From Vigna angularis (taxonomy: Eukaryota > Streptophyta > Magnoliopsida > Fabales > Fabaceae), in contig NC_068971.1 of the NCBI RefSeq assembly GCF_016808095.1, positions 21,998,501 through 22,062,500 of the forward strand: 64,000 nt of DNA, written 5' to 3'. A program made the position numbers and the translations under genes. How positions within the stretch are numbered: position 1 is the first letter of the stretch; every line of letters begins with the position of its first letter. Below are positions 33,790 through 48,119 of this stretch, piece after piece. The notes beneath the pieces are model-generated. The model was given only the letters and a program-made list of their open reading frames with translations, did no database searches and was not told where the DNA came from.

Positions 33790-35555
33790 ACTAATAGACT
33801 TCACGAAGTTTTAACTTGAAATTTGAACAATTTCATAGAGTATATTATATGAGTGTAACTTTCTTTCATTTGGATTTGGTTTTCTCATATAGTGAATGTG
33901 AAGAAACTAATCATGATTTCCTTCATCTTTCATTGTTTCATTTTTTATTTATGTGGGATTGGAGAATACATGAAAATGCTAATTTTGAAGCAATCCTTTT
34001 TTACTTATTCATCAAGGATCTTTAATGGTCGATAAGAGCAATTCTCCAAAAAAATTTCCAAACTCTTAATATCTCCAAAATGATAAAAAAAAAGTACATA
34101 TTTTAAATTCTTTTCTATTAAAAGAGTTCATTTTATAATGAATGTGTTCTTATATGGTAGCACCAAGTAAGAATTACTCAAAATATCAAAATAACGTGCT
34201 ATTTAAGTGTATAAAGTGGCAAAAAGAAATTGAACCAAACTCAATGTTTAGACTTATGAAATCACCCATGCACATACACACCATGGTGGAAAAACCTTCT
34301 TTTTAGCTTCTTCGACCTAACTCAATGTTTTTGAACCTCTCAGCTATATACTCTTTCTCCCTTTTACACAATCCTCCTATATTTAAAGTTTAGTGTTATT
34401 GTAAAGTCTTAAAGTTTTGAGATTTTCATATGTTGTGTCTTTAAACACAATACAAGGTTACCTTAGATGCCTTAACTGTCATGTGGATGAAATGCATATA
34501 CGTGGCACAGCCTATCCTCTTTTGATCACGTGATGATAACAGCTGAATTTCAGTTTCTGTTTTCCAGTGAGAATAACTTGAATTCACGGACTCACGATGT
34601 TTATAAGTTTTTACATGGCATGCAAAATACCTGAGTTTGTCAGAAAAACAGTATAAAGCTGTACTTTCTTGTTAGTATTGTTTAATTTCACTTGTCTTTC
34701 AAGCTTTTCTATCAAGTCTTAATGGAAGCTATTATCTAACTATTGTTACTCCTAAGAACTAAAATTTGTTCAAAAGTTCTCATTAGTGAAATGTTTATAG
34801 GAGTTATGTTGGGCTGATATTAATTTTAGGTAATTATGTTGAGTTCTTATTTGAAGCGTTGAGCTAATAGAAATTAAAAATTTCAAAACTTATTGAAGAT
34901 GATAAAATATTTTTTAGAAAATTCTCTATTGTGCAGAACAATAGTATATATGTTATAACCAAGTATTGATTGTTAGCATACTTATACATGTCTACAAAAT
35001 AAGAGTATAGGAATGTGAATATTATAAACTATGGAGTGAAAACACAGTTTCATTCATATAACTTAACCAATTATATAACAATAGAATTTGTGCACACCTA
35101 ATTCATATTACTGACCGTTAGAAGAGGGTTCAAAAGAGATTAAAGGTTTGTTTAACGAGAATGAAGTAGAATTGAGAGGGTTGTATTTTTAGGACTTTTA
35201 AATATAGGTTGTTGGAGTAGCCAATTGTTTAAAAAGAGCCAATAGCAGCATCTGCTCCCTCACGAGACCTGCAACGATTCTGCTTTTCTCCCCTCTCCCT
35301 TTCTTATACTTCTCTTATAGTTGTTTCTTTTGTACTATTACAAGCAATTATTTATGTTGTTGTTTCTTTTGTACTATTACAAGCCATTATTTATGTTGTT
35401 GGCAGTGTTAATCGGTAGAAGAGGACAGTAGGATTTTTAGTTTTTCAATGTATTTGATGTATTCCATTTAGTTTCTTTGGTCCTTCCGCCTAATTTTAAA
35501 ATAAAAGATGGTTCTATACTGTTTTCAATGATACACTACTTCTAAAGGTAATTTA
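33790..35555. repeat. F-box cluster spacer, copy A
   Basis: The stretch 34250-35480 is closely similar to 49030-50210 and partly to 38570-39000. Shared landmarks are 'agacttatgaaat', 'aaccttctttttagcttct', 'gagaataacttgaattcacg', 'aattatgttgagttcttatt' and 'ctcacgagacctgcaacgat'. No gene is seen inside. Confidence 0.75.
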
Positions 35556-35559
35556 TCCA

Positions 35560-36003
35560 ACATTAATGTTTTGCATAAATACAATAACTAAACAATGAAG
35601 TTAAACAAGTTTCAAACTAATAATAATTAAAAAGCAACTAAAATTAAGATTTCAACACAATCTAAACTTATAACTTATTATAGGATCTTATCTTAAATAT
35701 ATAAATAATTTTATTCTGATACTTGCACTTTATTAAATAAAGTGAACTTTCCAAACAAAATCATAAACAGAAACTGTAATTATAAAAAAAAAAAAGCTAT
35801 TTGATGTCAGTTTATCAATTTAAAGAATATAACCATGTTAGAATTTAATTTGTATTGTTAAACGGTGTTTTGTTCAAACCCTAATCGAAACTTTGTCTAT
35901 AAAGTTAGAGAATGATGCCTAGGGTTTGAGAAGAAAAGAGTGTGTCCACTTTTCAATTCTTTCATTCTCTCTCATCCAAAGTTGAAAACTCATTCTCTTT
36001 GAA
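35560..36003 (+). promoter_or_regulatory. promoter and 5' leader of the intact F-box gene
   Basis: TATAAAG at 35898-35904 lies about 100 bp before the ATG. The leader ends 'cattctctttgaaATGGT'. The sequence is conserved in the other F-box copies of this window. Confidence 0.65.
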
Positions 36004-37676
36004 ATGGTAGAACCTTCAGCAAAGATCCTTAGACGAACCCTAGATGAAAACTTAGATGGAGAAACGGACAACATTGATAGACTGAGTGCACTTCCAGAAT
36101 CTATTCTTCTCTACATTATTTCATTTTTGGAACTCAGAGAAGCTGCAGCCACTTCAATTTTATCCACAACCTGGAGAGATCTTTTCTTACAATTTCGAAG
36201 TATTGTGGCAACTTTCAATGAACATGGGGTTTTTTCTTCTGAGCATCATAGGCTCTTTGACCTCTTTGTAGGCTTTGTTAATAGAATGCTTCGAGAGAGA
36301 AATCCAGAAATACCCATTAAAGTTATAAGGGTAACTGTGAAGAATTTCACTGAAAGGATGAAACTGGGTTATGAATCGTTGATGATGTCCACAGCTTTTG
36401 CAATGTCCACTTGCAAAGTGGAGACTATTGATTACAGTTTTGATATGTGTTTTGAAAGAACTGAGCCACCTTCAATTGTTCTTCCATCTGAAATGTTTAT
36501 ATCAGAGACTCTAACTGGTTTGCGTCTAATTCTTCCTAAGGGGTGGGTTCTTCCAGAAAAGGTTTGGTTGCCCAAGCTAAGGTATGCTCACTTAATTCCT
36601 TTTAGATTGGTGGATGAGAATTCAATTCAAAGGTTTCTGGACGGGTGCCCTAGGCTAGAAAATGTGATGTTTATAATGAAGGATGAGACTACTAAAGTAA
36701 AAAATCTTCACATGTCAAGTTCCTCCTTGAAATTTGTAATGCTTGATTGGCACGTGATAGAGGAAACAAATATGAGTATCACTGTGAAGGCTGAAAACCT
36801 TTTGAGGTTGTTTTTATCTCTTAGGGGAGGTCACAAAGTGAATTTGGATGCACCAAATCTGAAGTTCTTCTCCATTGAGGGTCAAGCGCTTGAACTGAAC
36901 ATGATTCAAAGTGTTCCTTCGATGGAACAAGCAACTATAGCTACTGATTGTATGTTTCACTTCTCAGATTGGAATGACTTTTATTCACGTTCTGCAAAAA
37001 CTTGTGCCTTTTTTGGAGAGTTTCAAAACCTGAGATCACTCAACATATCAGAACCCATCATGAAGGTTTTAATTTATTTTTGTTTGTTTAGTGTGTCTTG
37101 TGTTAGAAAATTGAAACTTTGTTATTATAATAATAATTCTTGTTTATTTGTTTGAAGGCTCTATATGTTTCTAAACCGGTGATGCCCACTTTCAGAAACC
37201 TGTACAAGATAAGGCTTATCCCTCGTTATTGTAAAGATGATTTTACCCGATACTGGATTGCACATGTGTTATTCAACTTGTTTGAAAAGTGTCCTAACCT
37301 TCAAGTGCTTTCCTTTAAAAAGGTAAAGGAATGTTGTGTTTGGTATTTAAGTTTAATTGCTATGCATTTTTCAATTACTTATACACACTGATACAAGCAG
37401 GTGTTCGACAACTACTTTGGCGAGGTTGATTTTGAATCTGTTTTCCCTGTTAGCATGGTTCAAAATCTGAAGAAATTAGAAATTTGTGACTTCAGAGGCC
37501 TAGAAATGGAATACAAGCTGGTGGAATTTTTCATGAACAATGGACAATCTTTAGTGATTGTTTCTCTGAAAAAAAATTATTCGACTCCATATAATTATCT
37601 TTGGAAGCAAAACCAACGAGACAGAATTCTCTCCTTCCTGACTCACCGAGATGAGTGTGCCATTGTATTCAAATAG
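36004..37676 (+). CDS. F-box/LRR/FBD protein, three exons, about 500 aa, intact
   Basis: Exons 36004-37065 (354 codons), 37158-37322 (55) and 37401-37676 (91 plus TAG) are all phase 0 with GT/AG introns; both introns contain in-frame stops, supporting splicing. The F-box is at residues 22-62 (IDRLSALPESILLYIISFLE, then ILSTTWRDLFLQF). Leu-rich LRR-like segments follow (LRLILPKGWVLPEKVWLPKL; FLDGCPRLENVMF; LDAPNLKFFSIEG). The C-terminal exon reads NLKKLEICDFRGLEMEYKLV and matches the FBD domain. Plant proteins of this type are substrate adaptors of SCF ubiquitin ligases, binding SKP1 through the F-box; the target is unknown. The start is chosen because the same ATG and leader are conserved in the three broken copies. 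This is the only complete host gene in the window. Confidence 0.93.
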
Positions 37677-37679
37677 AAA

Positions 37680-40600
37680 TTGGATTTTATGAAATCCTCA
37701 TCATTATCCACGGCTACCAGTCTATCTCTTTAAAACTATGTTATTTTCGCAGCGTTTAATTTAGTTGCCGATTTAGAATAATGCTGCTGTCTGTTGTATT
37801 TCTATTTTCTTGTTCAAGACTTGGAATAATTGTTGTAAGACTTCTGTAGACCTAAATTTCCTTAAAAATGTTTGATTTGAAATCTTATTCATGTCAACTA
37901 CTTGTTTCTTTCGTTTAAATGATAGTTAGTTGTGTTCCCTTGGTTACAATGATAATATTAGAAATTTTATATGAGTAGAAATAAATACTAATCTATATTA
38001 TGTTATTGAAGCAGGTGGAAATCTTGTCTTAGAATAAGATTAGATTACAATTCAGTTTTATAAAATTAATTAAGTTTAAATTTCATTTTAGTATGATGTA
38101 AAAATCAAATCACACATGATAGGAAAACTACTATGTAAGAATTACGAAAAATATCAAAATATATATCTCCAAAATGATAAAATGTACATATTTTATAATG
38201 AATATGTTCTTATATATTTTAGATGACACAAAGTAAGAATTACGAAAAATATCAAAATAATGTGTGCATAAACCGGCAAAAAGGAATGTAAACCAACAAT
38301 AAATGAAAAAACTAATTTAGGAAAAGAAATAAGAAAATACAATTCATTATATGCATGTATATAATTTATACAAAAATATATCTTCTAATCAGACTTATAA
38401 ACATAAGTATGTCTCAATAAGCTTAGACATGTATATAGGTCGACATTTTTTAAGTTTAGAAGATAGATAAATTTAACATTTTACTTCATTATAACAAGTT
38501 TAGTATAATCAATACTGTTGTTAAGTTTATATATTTTTTCTTCTAAACCTCTCCTCCATTATATCATTTTGTTTAGACTTATGAAATCATCCATGCACAT
38601 ACGCACCATGGTGGAAAAACTTTCTTTTTTGCTTCTCCCACCTAACTCAATGTTTTTGAAGCTGACAACTATGTATTCTTTCACCCTTTTACATAATCCT
38701 CCTATATTTAAAGTTCATATGCTGTCTTGAAACACTATACAAGGTTACCTTAGATGCCCTAAATATAGGTTGGTTGGAATAGCCAATTGTTTCTGGTTCA
38801 TAAAAAGAACCAATAGCAGCATCTGTCATCTGCTTCCTCACGAGACCTGCAACTATATTTTCTTTCTCTAAAATTTTTGTATTTTTACTATTACAAACAA
38901 TTATTTATATATATAGTTACTGAGTAGAAGACAGTAGGATTTTTTTAGTTATTCAATGTATTTGATGTAGTGGTTCTCATAATTTAAAGATAAAGGAAGG
39001 TTGTATACAGCTTTTGTTTTTTCAATGATAATCTGATTCTAACTGTAACTTACCCAGTATTAATTTTTTCCTACAATAACTAACCCATAAATTTTAACAA
39101 GTTTTAAATTTATAATAATGAAAAACATACTAAAATTAAGATTGAAACACAATCCAAACTTATAACTTATTACAGGATCTTATCTTAAATATAGAAATAA
39201 TTTTATTTTCATACTTTTACTTTCTTAAATGTCTTAATAGTCAACTTTTTAAACAAAATGATAAAAGAACCAACAACCGGAGTATCAAACACAGAAATGC
39301 AAATTACATTTTAACTGAAATAAATAAAACAATTAAATTAAATTAAAATTGGATGTTATGAAATAAATAAAACAACTATTTTAAGATTAAATAATTTAAA
39401 TAAAGACAAAAAAAATCATATAACATCAATTATAAAATGAGGAGTATTTAAAAAATATTTGACTGATAAATGTACCTCATTTATTTATTTATTAAATTTA
39501 ATATAATTATATAATATTTATTATATATATTATTTAATAAAAATATAATATTTTAGAATTATATAATTATTATCTTTACCATTACTGCAAAAGTGAAAAA
39601 TTTTAGATTGAAAATAATCTTTATTGTTATTATTATTATCATAATTAATAGATAAATTTGAAAATAAAAAAGAGTTGGATGTAAAAGAATAAATTAATTG
39701 TTTGTAAAATAATACATATAGGTTCAATATTTTACACCAAATTTAAAAGTAATAATTATTTTGATTATATAATTATATTTCATTTTTTTAAATGAAATGA
39801 AACTAGCAATAACTTATAAAATTAAATTTTACAATTTAATTTTAAACTAAATTGAGATTAATGCTTTAAATATTCATCTTTAATTACAGATGGTAATAAT
39901 GTAAGATAATTAAGTTTATATAACTGTGCAACTTTTTATGTTTTCTAGATTCATACAAAATAGTTAAAAAATATCCACTAAATTCATGGTAATTTTATCT
40001 TTTTACTTTATTCATAAAAAGTATCTATATAAATTTATTCTAAATTTAACTTCTAATGGTAACTTACATAATATTAATGTTTTGCACAAGTACACAGGTA
40101 CACTAACTAACGGATAAAGTTCTAACAAGTTTTAAATTAATAATAATAAAAAACCAAATAAAATTAAGTTTGAAACACAATCCAAACTTATAACTTATCA
40201 CAGTATCGAAAGGTTCATGCATTTTTAGGTTATGGCCATAATTTATGGCTGATCCTGTTATTTTGAGAAGAGGTATGTGATGTGATATGTGACAAATAAA
40301 CTCGTTGTATGAGTATTATTCGAATCCATTTCCGTTTTAATAAAAAAATATCTACATTGTGTATTAATATAGTCTAATTTTTTAAATTAGCTATGAGAAC
40401 AAAAATAGATATATATACAAATGTAATCAGTACTTAACTTTTTTTTCTAAAAAAGTAACATAATTCTTTTTTCGTATGTTAAATTCAATTCAAAAATAAC
40501 TATATAAAAAAACTAATTAAAAATTGAGTAAAATTAAGTAACTTTGTTTTAAATAAGAAAAACTTTGAATCCATTCTTACACATCCGTCATTATGATACT

Positions 40601-41335
40601 TAACTAAAACTCGATCCTATTTTTGCTAAAATATGAAATATATACTTTATTTGCTGATTACAACTTTTATTTTATTTTTCTTGTATTTTTCCAATATTTA
40701 TATAAACTCAGCAAGATCATCATGTAAGTGGACACTTCTTGTATATGCATGAAAAATATTGTGATGTTGAGATTTACTTGAAACTTTAAACGGTAATAAA
40801 TGCATGAAAAATTTATTGCATTTATTTCTTAATAAATTTTTACTTTTATAGTCATTGATTAAGTATTGAAATTGTCAATACTAACTGGCGTGTGGAGAAA
40901 TATTAATTCTCATTATTCCGAGAGGTCAACTCATCTCGTAATGGTATACACGATGTAAATGAATTCTCTGTTTTGCTTTTATTGCACCTTGATGACTGTG
41001 TTAATAATGAGAGCCTTCAATTTCACAGTTTAAATGGTTTTTTTATTTTAAATTACTTTATTGCATTATCTTTATATTTTATTGAATAAATAAATCCATT
41101 TCAAATAAAATATAAACTTATTAAAAATTAATTTAATTAAAAAAATTTGTTGTAAACTGTAATACTATTACTTAATTAAAAATTCATGCAATTAAATTTA
41201 CTTTTTCTTTAGTTACAATATCTTTAATTAAAACAAAATCAAATATAAGCATTTTTCTTTCTCATCACCTAATTTGCTTTGGTTAAGTGTCGGTCATCTC
41301 TTCATCCAAATTTAATTAAATTTTATATATTTATA
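37680..41335. repeat. AT-rich spacer, partly duplicated elsewhere in the window
   Basis: The stretch 38230-38460 matches 48760-48930 ('actaatttaggaaaagaaat'); 38570-39000 matches 34250 and 49040; 39270-40200 matches 47270-48180 and 50760-51720 ('attcatacaaaatagttaaa'). No gene is seen. The stretch 40200-41335 is very AT-rich single-copy-looking DNA. Confidence 0.7.
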
Positions 41336-41339
41336 GGTT

Positions 41340-43860
41340 GAGATTGAAATAATCACCACACATTAAAGTTAAAGTTAAGTACAAGAGAGAGGTAGAAGAA
41401 TTTATACAATTTGCACAACGTAGTGAAGGTAGAAGTAATGATAAAGTAAAATTTAGTTATCCTTGTGTCAATTGTTTTAATGAGAGAAAGTTGAACATAA
41501 CCGAAATTAGGGAACATCTTATTTGTGATGGTTTCTTTCAAAGTTATACAACATGGATATGGCATGGTGAATTAATAGACTTTTCAACTGTCTCTCAAAC
41601 TGAAAATGTATTTGATTCCACCATGAAAGGTGGATCGAAGAAGACAAATTAGAAGACATGATCCGCGATGTTGGCATGAAAGTTTTTTCCCAAGCGCATG
41701 TGTATGAGACGATGTCTAGTAATGTAAAGTCTCCTTTGTATCTTGATTCAAGTAAGTTCACACGGTTGTTAGCAATGTTAAGGCTCATGAATTTGAAGGC
41801 GACCAATTGATGAACTGATAAGAGTTTCATATAATTGTTTTCGCTGAAATTAACGAGAAATATCACAAAAAATTATAAGATATAACCTTTTTTATAATAA
41901 TAATAATATTTTCATTATATAGATTACATAGACCTTTTAAATAATAATGGTGTTTTGTTACTATACAGGACTCCTTGGTTGAGTAGAGCTCCCAGGGTCA
42001 ATTTACTCCAAAAAGTCGTCATAATATTCTTGCTACTACAATATTGAATGACTTGAGCACCTTAAACTAGTGCGTGTTGCTGGATCCCGCATAGGATTAG
42101 GCAATATTTTGGGAGCTCCTCGCATCACACTTTATACACACAATCAAGAGTATGAAGAAAGGATGACATATCATAAAGAAGATCAAGGTGCAGTTGTATG
42201 ATGAAATCACTTCAAAAGTGAGTAAAAGGGTTATCCACCAATTTCGATAGCAATTTGAGAGTGTGGGATGCGTCCACATCCAGGTAAGGAAAGATGTTGT
42301 ACTTCCCACAGGAAAAATTAATAATCATTTTTATTCAATAATTTATTTTTTGTATAAGCTAACATTGACTTTAACAGGTAGATAAAGGTAGTTGTTTAGC
42401 TCTAGGGCGTCCTAGGGGACGCATGGACGACACTCATCCATGTCAATTATATGTTTTATATTGTATCATGACAATGCTAGTGGCTCGTGGAACAATGTTT
42501 TAAGGAAGACACTACAGTTCATGGTATGGAGCTATCAAACGATGAGGTCAAGGTCATGGTAGACAAAATTGTTATACCAGATGTGGTAGTTCTTGTGCTA
42601 ACAGATGAGATTTTCACTCTTGCACAAGCATTTCAATATTTTCTCGCCTAGCCTAAGCAGTAGGTTGGTATTATTTCTGACCCTCCAGTATGGACTCTTA
42701 CTATACATTTTTATGAATTTTTAACTTTACATGTTACTGATGTCCAAACCTAAATATTTTTTCGTGACGTGTGGAGAGGAAAGTCCTACATCCAAGAAGA
42801 TTTATTTATCTAAGGATGACCATCTTGGTGCATTACACAAGATTTCTAACATCATTGTAGATGAGTCGATGATGGTTCCATGGGATTCTACTATATTTGA
42901 AAGAAACTCTGAGATCCCACTATACTTGCATAGGCAAGATTTCTTGAAGCTTGGGTCGGGGAAAGAAGATTTTAATATTACCCTCTTTCAGTTATAGATG
43001 ATGTATCTATCAAGTTTATGAGCAATTATTTATGAGCAATTATTTATATAAAATTTATCTATCAAGTTACTTATATCAAATCAATTTTTGATTTCAAATA
43101 TATGTTTGGTGTAAGTGACAATATGGGGTTCAATGATGTCTATAGGTTCATGACCCCCAACTCACTCACGAAAGCAATAAATTTGATGACATTCAAACAT
43201 ATGTCACCAACTACGTGCAAGGGGGAAGGAACTATATTTTGTCCCTTATATAGTTGGGTAATTGTTAACTTCAAAGTTCCATATATGATTTCAATATATA
43301 AAAAATAAATTATTGTCAATTTCAGGGCCCATTGACAGCTACTTGTGGTTTTCCTATCAAATAATGTTGTTGTGTGGTTTTTCTCATTGCACAAGTCACC
43401 TCCCAAACATCTAGTAGTTTGGTAAGAACCTCGATATTTGAGTTTTCTTTGTTATATCTTAAAGCCATTTTTTTTTCATAGTTCAATTGCAGAACATATG
43501 ATGTTGCTATCACCTACTATGGCCAAAAAGCTTGCATGGTTGGCCCTCAAGGTTTGGTATTTTAGTCCATACTTTCTTATAATTGTTTTATTCTAACGAT
43601 TTTCCTTAACTATTTATAATTATGATGATATATTGTAGTGTAATGATCATATGAGTGCAGTTACTGTGTAATGTATTGGAGACGAAAATTATTTGTACCC
43701 ATATTACAAGTGGATGAGAAACAATAATACTTAGATTTAATGAATTTGTTTTTCTCTATCGTTTGGAATTCATATACACTAATTGAAATCATGTGTCTTG
43801 TGTGGAGATTTAAGATTATATTCCAATTCCTGAGAAGTCCATTCATTATACATACAAAAA
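41340..43860 (+). pseudogene. CACTA transposase and ULP1-like region, decayed
   Basis: Plus-strand reading at 41385-41600 gives REVEEFIQFAQRSEGRSNDK, then YPCVNCFNERK, then EIREHLICDGFF and TWIWHGE. This is the transposase-associated domain at the N-terminus of En/Spm (CACTA) transposases, with Cys and His positions kept. At 41655-41810, EDMIRDVGMKVFSQAHVYET continues the same protein. From about 42380 it changes to a different type: DKGSCLALGRPRGRMDDTHP, and an ORF at 42731-42997 with VPWDSTIFERNSEIPLYLH, like the ULP1/C48-associated proteins of soybean-type CACTA elements. Stops and frameshifts are frequent. No flanking CACTA termini were found. Confidence 0.7.
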
Positions 43861-44118
43861 GCCCTTACAAAACATGCAATACAACTATATAATAGTACGT
43901 AGTTATTAGGATATAATAAGTTGTACATTAGCATATTATCATTGAGTTAATTTATAGTCATAATAATTTGTACATTGAGATGATTTATAATTATGTTTTT
44001 CATTGAAAATAATATTTTGGATTGTATTTTTGTGTTGTGGATACATTATTTTTATATGCAGGTCTATTTTTATGATAAGGGATGTTACAAAAAAAATAAT
44101 CATTATTAGGAAAAAAAA
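43861..44118. other. AT-rich spacer, nothing recognised
   Basis: No ORF or repeat; it ends in an A-rich run just before the MULE terminus. Confidence 0.5.
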
Positions 44119-45246
44119 GGCTTAATATCATTGTTGGTCCATATTTTCGTCAACTTTGTTCGATGTGTGACTCATTTTTTTCGAATGTTCAATGTAGTCC
44201 CTTATGTCATAATTTTTGTTCAATTTTGTCCTTTTGGTTAAGACGTTTAAATAGTTAACGACAAAATGTCCACGACACTAATCAGTGAATTACATGGCAA
44301 TTATTGGCTGGCACGGACACATCACCCTTGACACGTCATCATCATTTCTTACCTCCAAAAACTCTAATTTCCCCCTACACAAAAACTCTAGCCACCACCT
44401 AACCCTAGCCACCGCCACCATGCTAACGGTCAGCCACCATTTTCACACCTCCATCATCAGACATTTTGAAACCTTAACCAGAAACCTTTCGCGAACATTT
44501 CACGCACTGGTCGCGTCGTTTCTCCAAACGCTCTGCACAAGCATCGCGAAACCAAATCACAAGTTCTTTGCACCTTTGAGCAACGTCGTCGTGTAGCTTC
44601 TTCATTCTCCACCAACCATCATCAACCTGAAACACAGAAGATCAAAACCTAGAGAACTAGAAATCTCCTTCAAACCAGAAGGGTGATTCGCGCCGCAATG
44701 GTGAAGAGTCACAACATCATCACCAACCTCTCGCGAGCACAACCCAAATCACAGAAACGCAAAGCCGAATCACGCAATCATCTTCAATCGTCGCACCAAC
44801 GCCTCTCCACAAGCTTCTCCACCGTGCCTTCTTCATTCACCTGTAGGAGAAAAACCTAGAAGCAAATCAACTACCACGAAATTCACCATATCCGTGTGAA
44901 GGAGAAACCCTATTCTCGTGTGACAGCACTGGAGCAAGCTTTTCTCCAATTTGCATATGCAAATATGAAACCCTAATTTTTGGGTGAAGAAAGGGGTTGT
45001 CACATGTCAAGCCCTCATTGACGCCACCATCCTCAGTCAACTCTGGTCCTAGCCACGTCAGCCAATAACTGCCATGTAATTCACTGATCTGTGGACATTT
45101 TGTTGTTAACGATTTAAACGTCGTCAGCAAAAAGGACCAAATTGAACATAAATTATGAAATTAGGAACTACATTAAACATTCGAAAAACATGAGTCCCAC
45201 ATTGAACAAAGTTGACGAAAATAAGGAGCGACAGTGGAATTAAGCC
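44119..45246. mobile_element. Mutator-like element with about 200-bp inverted repeats, 1128 bp
   Basis: The left end GGCTTAATATCATTGTTGGT pairs with the reverse complement of the right end GGCTTAATTCCACTGTCGCT. Similarity continues about 200 bp inward (for example 'attttcgtcaactttgttc' and 'cagtgaattacatggca' on both arms). Flanking bases are A-rich (GAAAAAAAA and TAAAAAAAC), so the target duplication is only suggestive. The interior is GC-richer with small ORFs (44285-44596 plus, 44867-45130 minus), none recognisable. Its ends resemble the MITE at 17047. Confidence 0.8.
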
Positions 45247-48119
45247 TAAAAAAACCATAGACTTTAGGCAACAGTTATGGTAAAAATCAAGGCAGAAAAG
45301 GGTCTATGGCCCTAGTTCCAATCTCAATCGCTGTTAAAAGCCCAGTTTTCTTTTAGTTTAATGCTTCGGGCTATTTTGAACCGAGGCAAAATCCCTCCAC
45401 TTTTTTGCTTCGGTTCTTAACTAATGTCCAAAACCCACCTTTTTTAACTCGTCTTAATATACCTTAATTTGAAAATCATTCTCAATTGTCCAAAATAATC
45501 GCTCTCATTTCCTTCATTGTACTAGTATCTTATAAAATCTATATTATTTTTTTAAGAGTTGAAAGTTTTGTATGTCAAACACTTACTTTGGAGGGATGGA
45601 TATAAAATACTCATGAAAGTTATAATACTACGAGAAAAAATATATTTAGTGTCGTGGATGCAAACAAATAAAATTAGACAATAAATAGTTATTAGTATTG
45701 ACTTTGGTTTGTTGGTGTATGATGTTAAAACTATAAATATTAGTTTGTTAGTATAGACTTTTGAATATCATATTTAATTAGTCATTACTAATATTTAAAT
45801 TATATTTTTAATTAAAGCAATTAATGATTGTACCTTCATTTTCAAATAATATAATAAAAAAAGTAATTAAGTAGAACATTATACTGGATGAAGAAGATGA
45901 TGGTAAATGTGGATGAAAGAAAAGAATATAAATGAAATAAATATGAATGAAAAGAGATGAAGAGAAGAATGTGGACGAAGGAGATGACGAAAAAAATGTT
46001 GATGAAAGAGATGTGTGGATGAAAAAGATGAATTTAAATGAAAGAGATGAATGTAGTGTGAGTGTGAATAAAAGATATGAGTGTGAGGAGATTTGTGAAT
46101 TTGTAAAAAGGATGACTTTGAATGAAAAATAAGAGAGTGGGAGAAGATTTAAGATTGTAAAAGAAGAAGATGTGTAAATGCAAGATAAGGGTAGGAGGAG
46201 ATTTATGCCTATAAACGAAGAAAATTCTTATGAGATTTATATAGAAAGTGAGAGAAAAAAATTATGAATGAAAACATCTATAATCTTTAAATCTAAACCA
46301 TTATACTAAAATTAATTTGTGGTCTATATTTAATATGAAGAATACATACAAATTTAGAATGGCCAACACTAAATTAAATGAGTATAAATATTAAAAATGA
46401 ATAAGGTTACTATTTATTTGACCCATTTGAATCGTATTTATTTTAATTTTTTATAGTTTACTTCCACTAAATTAATGTGCTAAGTAAATAAAATATTAAA
46501 AATAAGGAAGGCTAGTATTCCCTATCTTCACACTAACTTTGTTGATTTTGTACTTTTTTTTATAATATTTAAAATCTCCAAATAAAATATAAAAACTAAA
46601 TTTAAAGTTGATATTAACCTTGTTTATTTTTAATTTTTATTATTATTTAGATATACTTAACCAAAGGTAATTTAAATAAATATAAATATTATAATTAAAT
46701 AAAGTTAGTATTAGCTAAATCAACATAAATCTTAATGATTATTTTTAATATTTATTTTAGTTAATATTTACCTCAAATAATTATTTAATAAAAGAATTTA
46801 AAAATAATTTTATGATTATTTTATTTTATTTTTAAAAAATTCATATTTTGTCATATTATATTTGACTAAACTAGCTCTAACAGCGTCAATTTGTCCCATT
46901 CTATAATATTTAAAAGTTATATTAATATTTTTTTTAATGTAAGTCAAATAATATTTATGATGTTTATTTTAGGAGAGATTAAAAAATATTCCGAAAAAAC
47001 TATGAATAAGTAACAATAACGCTATTCATTGTAATATATTAATTACAATATAATCGTAAGAAGAATGGATATAAACTCAAAGTAAACTAGTATAAAAGAA
47101 ATTTTCTGTTACACTTGATATTACACATTTGTCACCCTATCATTCTTTAACATGTATTACAAAACTGTTTTAAAATTAAATTGTGAACTCATATATCATG
47201 TTTTCCTTTTTTGTGAAATTTTTTAAAAGCTATACTAAATTTTACAACTTTGGAAGCAACAGAAGCAACAACACATGCAAATTACATTTTAACTGAAATA
47301 AATAAAACAATTAAATTAAAATTATAAGTCATGTAAATTTTGGATCTGAATAACAAACTATACATATGAAACCAATAAATCAAATATATATTTTAAGATT
47401 AAATTATTTAAATAAGGACAAAATAAATTTATAAATTTATATTTTAGATCAACAATAAAATTAGAAGCATTTAAAACTGATGAACGTACTTCATTTATTT
47501 ATTTTTTTGATTTAATATAAGTATTTAATATTATATATATATATATATATTATATCTTATAACAATATAATATTTTATAATTATATAATAATAATTATTA
47601 TTAATTATTCTTATTGCAAAAAAGAAAAATGTAAGATCCAAAAATAATGTGTATTATTATTACTATTATAATAATAATAATTAATAGATAAATTTGAAAA
47701 TAAAAAGAAAGAGAGAGTTGGATGTAAAAGAATAATTTAATTGTTTGTAAAATAGTACATTGGTGCAATATTTTACACAAAATTTAAAACTAACAATTAT
47801 TTTGATTCTGTAATTATAATTATTTTTTAAAATCAAATGAAATTAGCAATAACTTTAAAATTTAATTTTACACTAGATTGAGTTTAATAAATGAAATATT
47901 CATTTTTAATTACATGTGTTAAGAAACACAATTGGTAAGATAATTAAGTTAAAATAACTGTACAAATTTTTATATCTTTTAGATTCATACAAAATAGTTA
48001 AAAAAATATCCATATAAATTCATTGTAATTTTATCTTCTAACCTTATTCATAATAAAAAGTATCTATATAAATTCATTTTAACTTTATCTTCTAGCGGTA
48101 AGTTACACAATATTTACAC
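45247..48119. other. spacer with GA-rich repeats and F-box-cluster spacer
   Basis: The stretch 45310-45470 holds 'ttgcttcggttct' and 'gaaccgaggcaaaat', resembling a CACTA subterminal region, but no terminus is clear. The stretch 45890-46270 is an irregular repeat of 'gatgaaagagatgaatgt'-like units (plus frame 45947-46132 is low-complexity), related to 62170-62310 and 63120-63290. From 47270 it is the F-box-cluster spacer. An AT dinucleotide run lies at 47534-47551. Confidence 0.55.

Noticed and set aside
45626..45660. 'ctacgagaaaaaatatattt' as a CACTA terminus
   Set aside because: The leading CA is not present, and no partner end or subterminal repeat pairs with it.
45947..46132. Asp/Glu/Lys-rich ORF as an acidic protein gene
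   Set aside because: It is a simple GA-rich repeat also present near 62200, out of frame there.
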